From contig JAGQHH010000536.1 of the NCBI GenBank assembly GCA_020431945.1, forward strand, positions 1 through 17,076: a stretch of 17,076 nucleotides of DNA, written 5' to 3'. The position numbers and the translations under genes are program-made. The notes beneath the pieces were generated by a model that saw only the letters and a program-made list of their open reading frames with translations, did not search any database and was not told where the DNA came from. Source of the stretch: Cyanobacteria bacterium HKST-UBA02. Lineage in GTDB: Bacteria; Cyanobacteriota; Vampirovibrionia; Obscuribacterales; Obscuribacteraceae. Shown here in pieces: positions 14,535 to 17,076 of this stretch (position 1 is its first letter; every line of letters begins with the position of its first letter).

Positions 14535-15275
14535 ATGTTTGTGTGCCCAATCAAATCACGGCTCCGATTAATATCCCTACTCTTGCTCAACGCAGTTATA
14601 GTGGCATTTTACTTGTCGACACCGAAATCGGGACTGTTTAGAGTCCCGTTCCTGTCTCCAGAGCAGAGCCGAGAGATGGTCTTGCGTCTCTATGGTGAGC
14701 CTGCCCCTACATTTTGTGGGAATCTAGGGTCAATTCCCAAGGAAGTCGCGTTATTGCTCTATCCAGATCAATCCGATGTTTACGGGAATGATAGCGATTG
14801 GAATAAGTGGAGATTCTTCAATTTGATTGTTGATCGTCATAATGGTTCTGAGGTGTTGTCCGGTCACATTTATCGAAGCCAGTGCCGCATTCTCGAGACC
14901 AAGCTCGGAGCAGCTGACCACCGCACGTTGACCGCGATGTTTGTATTAGTAGAGTATTACAGGAAGCGGGGGCTCTTAGTCGATGCTGAGGCTGTTGCAC
15001 GGAAGGCGGTTCGCGCAACCAGAGCAGTGCCTGGCGAAAAATGGGTAATTGGAACCAGTAATTGGCTTGGTGATATTTACAGCGAGCAGGGGCGTCATAC
15101 AGACGCGGAGCGTCTGTATCGCTATTCATTGAATGCGGCGGTCAGGCTTGGTGAGGAAGATAGCAGCGGCTACATCAGGTTGGCGAACTGTTTGGCTTCA
15201 CAAGGGAAATTGAATGCTGCAGAGCCATTCTACTTGCGTGGGAACCAACTGAAAAGGAGCAGGCAACAGAGGTAG
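14535..15275 (+). CDS. N-terminally anchored TPR protein
   Basis: The 246-residue protein has a basic N-terminus and one hydrophobic helix (LISLLLLNAVIVAFYLS, ~12-28), probably an uncleaved membrane anchor. A ~85-residue unrecognised region with a lone Cys pair (61, 117) follows. Then come three TPR-like units of the kinesin-light-chain type (~126-240), as in AEAVARKAVRAT, GDIYSEQGRHTDAERLYRYSL and LANCLASQGKLNAAEPFYLRG. By eye this gene is more AT-rich than those upstream, which may mean a different history. AGAGG lies ~11 nt before the ATG and a TATGATAAT box (14503-14511) lies in the 68-bp gap, so it may have its own promoter, though no good -35 is seen. It precedes a second TPR gene by 10 bp. 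Confidence 0.82.
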   Translation: MFVCPIKSRLRLISLLLLNAVIVAFYLSTPKSGLFRVPFLSPEQSREMVLRLYGEPAPTFCGNLGSIPKEVALLLYPDQSDVYGNDSDWNKWRFFNLIVDRHNGSEVLSGHIYRSQCRILETKLGAADHRTLTAMFVLVEYYRKRGLLVDAEAVARKAVRATRAVPGEKWVIGTSNWLGDIYSEQGRHTDAERLYRYSLNAAVRLGEEDSSGYIRLANCLASQGKLNAAEPFYLRGNQLKRSRQQR

Positions 15276-15285
15276 CGCTGTCCTG

Positions 15286-15822
15286 ATGACGGATACGCCT
15301 TCACTGGTATGCTTGAATAGGTCTATGATTCCGCAAGATCCTCGTCCCGTGCATCCGCGAAAGATACTTACGGTGCTCGTATTGGTGTCGCTCCTTACGT
15401 TTGGAGTCTGCTTCAATAGGTTCCAGGAGCTGATTCTATTCCGGATTGCGCACGATGCATACAATCGCTGTGACTATCAAACCGCAGAGATGTTCTGGCG
15501 GCTTGTTCTTGCGAAAATGAAACTTTCGAATAGGGACTGGAACTCAAATATTGAATACTGGTGTGCTTTGTGCTGGCTGGGGAATATGCAGTGTGAACGT
15601 GGATTGCTAGGTGATTCGGAGAATCTGTTGAATGAAGGACTGGCTGTCAGCAAGCGAGTGCGCACGCCCGGGCATTTTGTGGTTCCAAATACGATGCTCT
15701 TTCTTGCGGACCTTTATGCGGCGCAGGGGAGACCAGATGATGCCAGGGCAATGGTGGAGAAGGCGATTCAACTTCGTGAACAGGCAGACAAAGGCGTTTT
15801 GCCCTCGACGAAAAACTACTAG
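15286..15822 (+). CDS. Second N-terminally anchored TPR protein, paired with the preceding gene
   Basis: The 178 residues contain one hydrophobic helix (ILTVLVLVSLLTFGVCF, ~27-43) and then TPR-like helices (~52-165) such as AHDAYNRCDYQTAEMFWRLVL, SENLLNEGLAVSKRV and LADLYAAQGRPDDARAMVEKAIQL. Architecture matches the upstream gene, from which it is only 10 bp away, so the two are surely one transcript and may interact. The start may instead be the ATG at 15325 (MIPQDPRPVHPRK), which would put the anchor closer to the N-terminus. Several cysteines (15 bases apart in WCALCWLG) lie in the first TPR region. Function is unknown. It converges on the matrixin gene with a 14-bp gap and no evident terminator. 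Confidence 0.78.
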   Translation: MTDTPSLVCLNRSMIPQDPRPVHPRKILTVLVLVSLLTFGVCFNRFQELILFRIAHDAYNRCDYQTAEMFWRLVLAKMKLSNRDWNSNIEYWCALCWLGNMQCERGLLGDSENLLNEGLAVSKRVRTPGHFVVPNTMLFLADLYAAQGRPDDARAMVEKAIQLREQADKGVLPSTKNY

Positions 15823-15836
15823 GGCCCACGCAGCTT

Positions 15837-16856
15837 CTACCGGCCGACCGTATGAAACCAGATATCCGGATCGATGGTATAGAGCGCTCGCAGCGTGGCT
15901 CTGTCGGAGCGTGAAGGTATGGTCGCGCTGGAGCTGCCCTCGGGAGTCTTGCCGATCTTGTCCTGGGGCACGCCGAACATCAGGTCATCGTGATGGCTGC
16001 TGTGCTCCAGACCCCAGGCGTGACCGAATTCGTGTGCGGCAATTCGGAAGATTCTGTCTGTATCGGTAGACTTCAGAGATATCTGAATGAAGCAAGGCTC
16101 GTTGAAGGCACAGGGATAATAGGTGACACCTTCAAGCCCCGGCAGGGAAGGAGACCAGAAGACAAGAATGTCGGCTTTTGTGGGATCATCAACGAGCGCG
16201 TAGCTGAGTAGGCGCTCTTTACCAGCCCAGTTCCATTCTTGAAGACCATGAATGACCGCGGATTTCATGTCTGATCTGTAGTCCCTGGCTCTCGGCAAGT
16301 CGAGGACGAAGCGGGGATTGCGACTCAGTCTGGCGAATTCGGATATCTCGGTGCAGGACAGCCGTTTTGTATAGAATTTTTCCGGTAGCTGTTTGCCATC
16401 CGCGATATAAATCTTGAGCGGCATTGCCGAGCTATGCCACCGCGCCGTCTTGGGGGGATCGACAGCGACCTGAAGGCAACTGTAAGGATGCAGACCGTAG
16501 TACGTGCTCAACGCTTTAGCCGCTTGTACGTGAAATGGATTGTCGTAAGGAGTGCTTACCACTATCCGGCTCAGGGCGCTCTCCGCGGTCCGGGGGTCAC
16601 CGTTACGAGCGGCGGACATGCCGAGGTAGAAAAGCAACGAGAAGTCCCGCGGTTTAGCCTGGACCAGTCGGGCGAAGAGCTCCTGCGACATGCGGAACCG
16701 GCTCTGCTGGTAGAGCTTCAGTGCCGAAGCGGCTGAAGGCGCGGGGCTTTGCTTCTTGGGGGCGGCTCGAGCCGAGGAGAAAACGATGATCAGGCATCCC
16801 AGGAGCGTCATCGAGCAGAAAAGTATCTTGCGCGGAGTTCGTCTCGGTGGCCTCAT
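15837..16856 (-). CDS. Secreted matrixin-type (M10A-like) zinc metalloprotease with TPR-like N-terminal domain
   Basis: A probable extracytoplasmic zinc endopeptidase of 339 residues. After an N-terminal export signal (hydrophobic ~11-27, cut near ARA, residue 31) comes a TPR-like helical region (~43-120: ALKLYQQSRFRMSQELFARLV, FYLGMSAARNGDPRTAESAL). The catalytic domain follows. Its zinc site HEFGHAWGLEHSSHHDDLM matches the matrixin HExxHxxGxxH motif, with His275, Glu276, His279 and His285, and the Met-turn at Met293 only eight residues on, as in matrix metalloproteases. YYPCAFNEPCF may form a disulfide. No Cys-switch propeptide (PRCGxPD) is seen, so latency would need another means. The gene has its own promoter. 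Pairing TPR with matrixin in one chain is unusual. Target unknown. Confidence 0.9.
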   Translation of the reverse strand: MRPPRRTPRKILFCSMTLLGCLIIVFSSARAAPKKQSPAPSAASALKLYQQSRFRMSQELFARLVQAKPRDFSLLFYLGMSAARNGDPRTAESALSRIVVSTPYDNPFHVQAAKALSTYYGLHPYSCLQVAVDPPKTARWHSSAMPLKIYIADGKQLPEKFYTKRLSCTEISEFARLSRNPRFVLDLPRARDYRSDMKSAVIHGLQEWNWAGKERLLSYALVDDPTKADILVFWSPSLPGLEGVTYYPCAFNEPCFIQISLKSTDTDRIFRIAAHEFGHAWGLEHSSHHDDLMFGVPQDKIGKTPEGSSSATIPSRSDRATLRALYTIDPDIWFHTVGR

Positions 16857-16885
16857 GATTCTTCTGTCAGGCTGCGTAAACTACC

Positions 16886-16914
16886 ATTATGGTGGGGCAG
16901 CCGAAGAAAGGCAA
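16886..16914 (-). promoter_or_regulatory. Sigma-70-type promoter for the matrixin gene
   Basis: On the minus strand TTGCCT (16909-16914) and CATAAT (16886-16891) are 17 bp apart, giving a start of transcription near 16879 and a leader of ~23 nt before the ATG at 16856. Both boxes are good matches and the spacing is optimal. The short gap behind the upstream gene (stop at 16932) fits an independent promoter. Confidence 0.6.
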
Positions 16915-16931
16915 GTAAGTATCGCTGAGAC

Positions 16932-17076
16932 CTATTGCAAAATGTTCAACAGAGCGAGGCAGGCGAGGCTCAGGGCGATGGCGGCGACGCTGACGGTTTT
17001 GTAGAAGCGGCAGAGTCCGCGGTCTTCGATGATACCATCGGCGATGCCCCAGGTGAAGCCGGCGACGAAGAGCCCG
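16932..17076 (-). CDS. C-terminal end of an unidentified integral membrane protein (5' part outside the window)
   Basis: On the minus strand, a frame open from the window edge encodes 47 residues and ends at TAG (16932-16934). The peptide begins GLFVAGFTWGIADGIIEDRG, continues LCRFYKT, and ends in a hydrophobic helix VSVAAIALSLACLALLNILQ. This looks like a last cytosolic or periplasmic loop and a final TM helix. The composition (Gly/Ala/Leu-rich with GC-ending third positions) is that of a real gene in this genome. Too little remains to name the family. The promoter of the matrixin gene follows within 20 bp of the stop. Confidence 0.7.
   Translation of the reverse strand, partial: GLFVAGFTWGIADGIIEDRGLCRFYKTVSVAAIALSLACLALLNILQ

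Noticed and set aside
16756..17004. Plus-strand frame containing LMILLSGCVNYHYGG, which resembles a lipoprotein signal
   Set aside because: It overlaps the start of the matrixin gene and the end of a membrane protein gene on the other strand, and the lipobox lies far from the frame's start without a ribosome site at a nearer Met; probably chance.

Overview
The window (17,076 bp, GC-rich by eye) looks like a chromosomal stretch of a free-living Gram-negative-type bacterium. It carries many TPR proteins with signal peptides, a Ser/Thr kinase with leucine-rich and TPR tails, stand-alone repeats resembling the N-terminal domain of GspE/PilB-type ATPases, an MscS channel and a secreted matrixin. 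This mixture is what I would expect from a non-photosynthetic relative of Cyanobacteria (Vampirovibrionia/Melainabacteria, for example Obscuribacterales). That is inference from gene style; no marker gene or rRNA is present, and I recognise no tRNA, CRISPR array, transposase or phage gene.

Layout. 1-528 (+) is the 3' end of an M20D-type amidohydrolase, closed by a hairpin lying between it and the convergent next gene. 648-1826 (-) encodes a protein of four ~97-residue GspE-N-like repeats; it has a near-consensus sigma-70 promoter and a ~200-nt leader packed with hairpins. 2067-3842 (-) encodes a 591-residue protein with an SSTQ repeat tail and a possible degenerate HD-like core. 4084-4875 (+) is an exported TPR protein. 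4919-5659 (-) is a SUKH/SMI1-KNR4-type protein, preceded by a 114-bp element with perfect 10-bp inverted ends and two internal 44-bp direct repeats. 5916-7505 (-) is an MscS channel, divergent from a small membrane protein with a PH-like tail (7688-8140, +).

From 8333 to 10364 (+) lie a small unknown protein overlapping a GNAT acetyltransferase, a NADAR (YbiA-like) protein with its own likely promoter, and a polar low-complexity hypothetical protein.

The most interesting part is 10433-15822 (+). It encodes a membrane-anchored Ser/Thr kinase (kinase, TM, LRR-like, TPR), a signal-peptide protein ending in a tail with two Cys-Gly motifs, a DUF692/MNIO-family iron enzyme starting 11 bp after it, and two small TM-TPR proteins. 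MNIO enzymes modify cysteines of partner peptides, so the exported protein is a natural candidate substrate. No usual MNIO partner protein is visible, so this could be an undescribed modification system under kinase control.

The right end holds a convergent secreted TPR-matrixin protease (15837-16856, -) with its own promoter, and the last 47 residues of an unidentified membrane protein (16932-17076, -).
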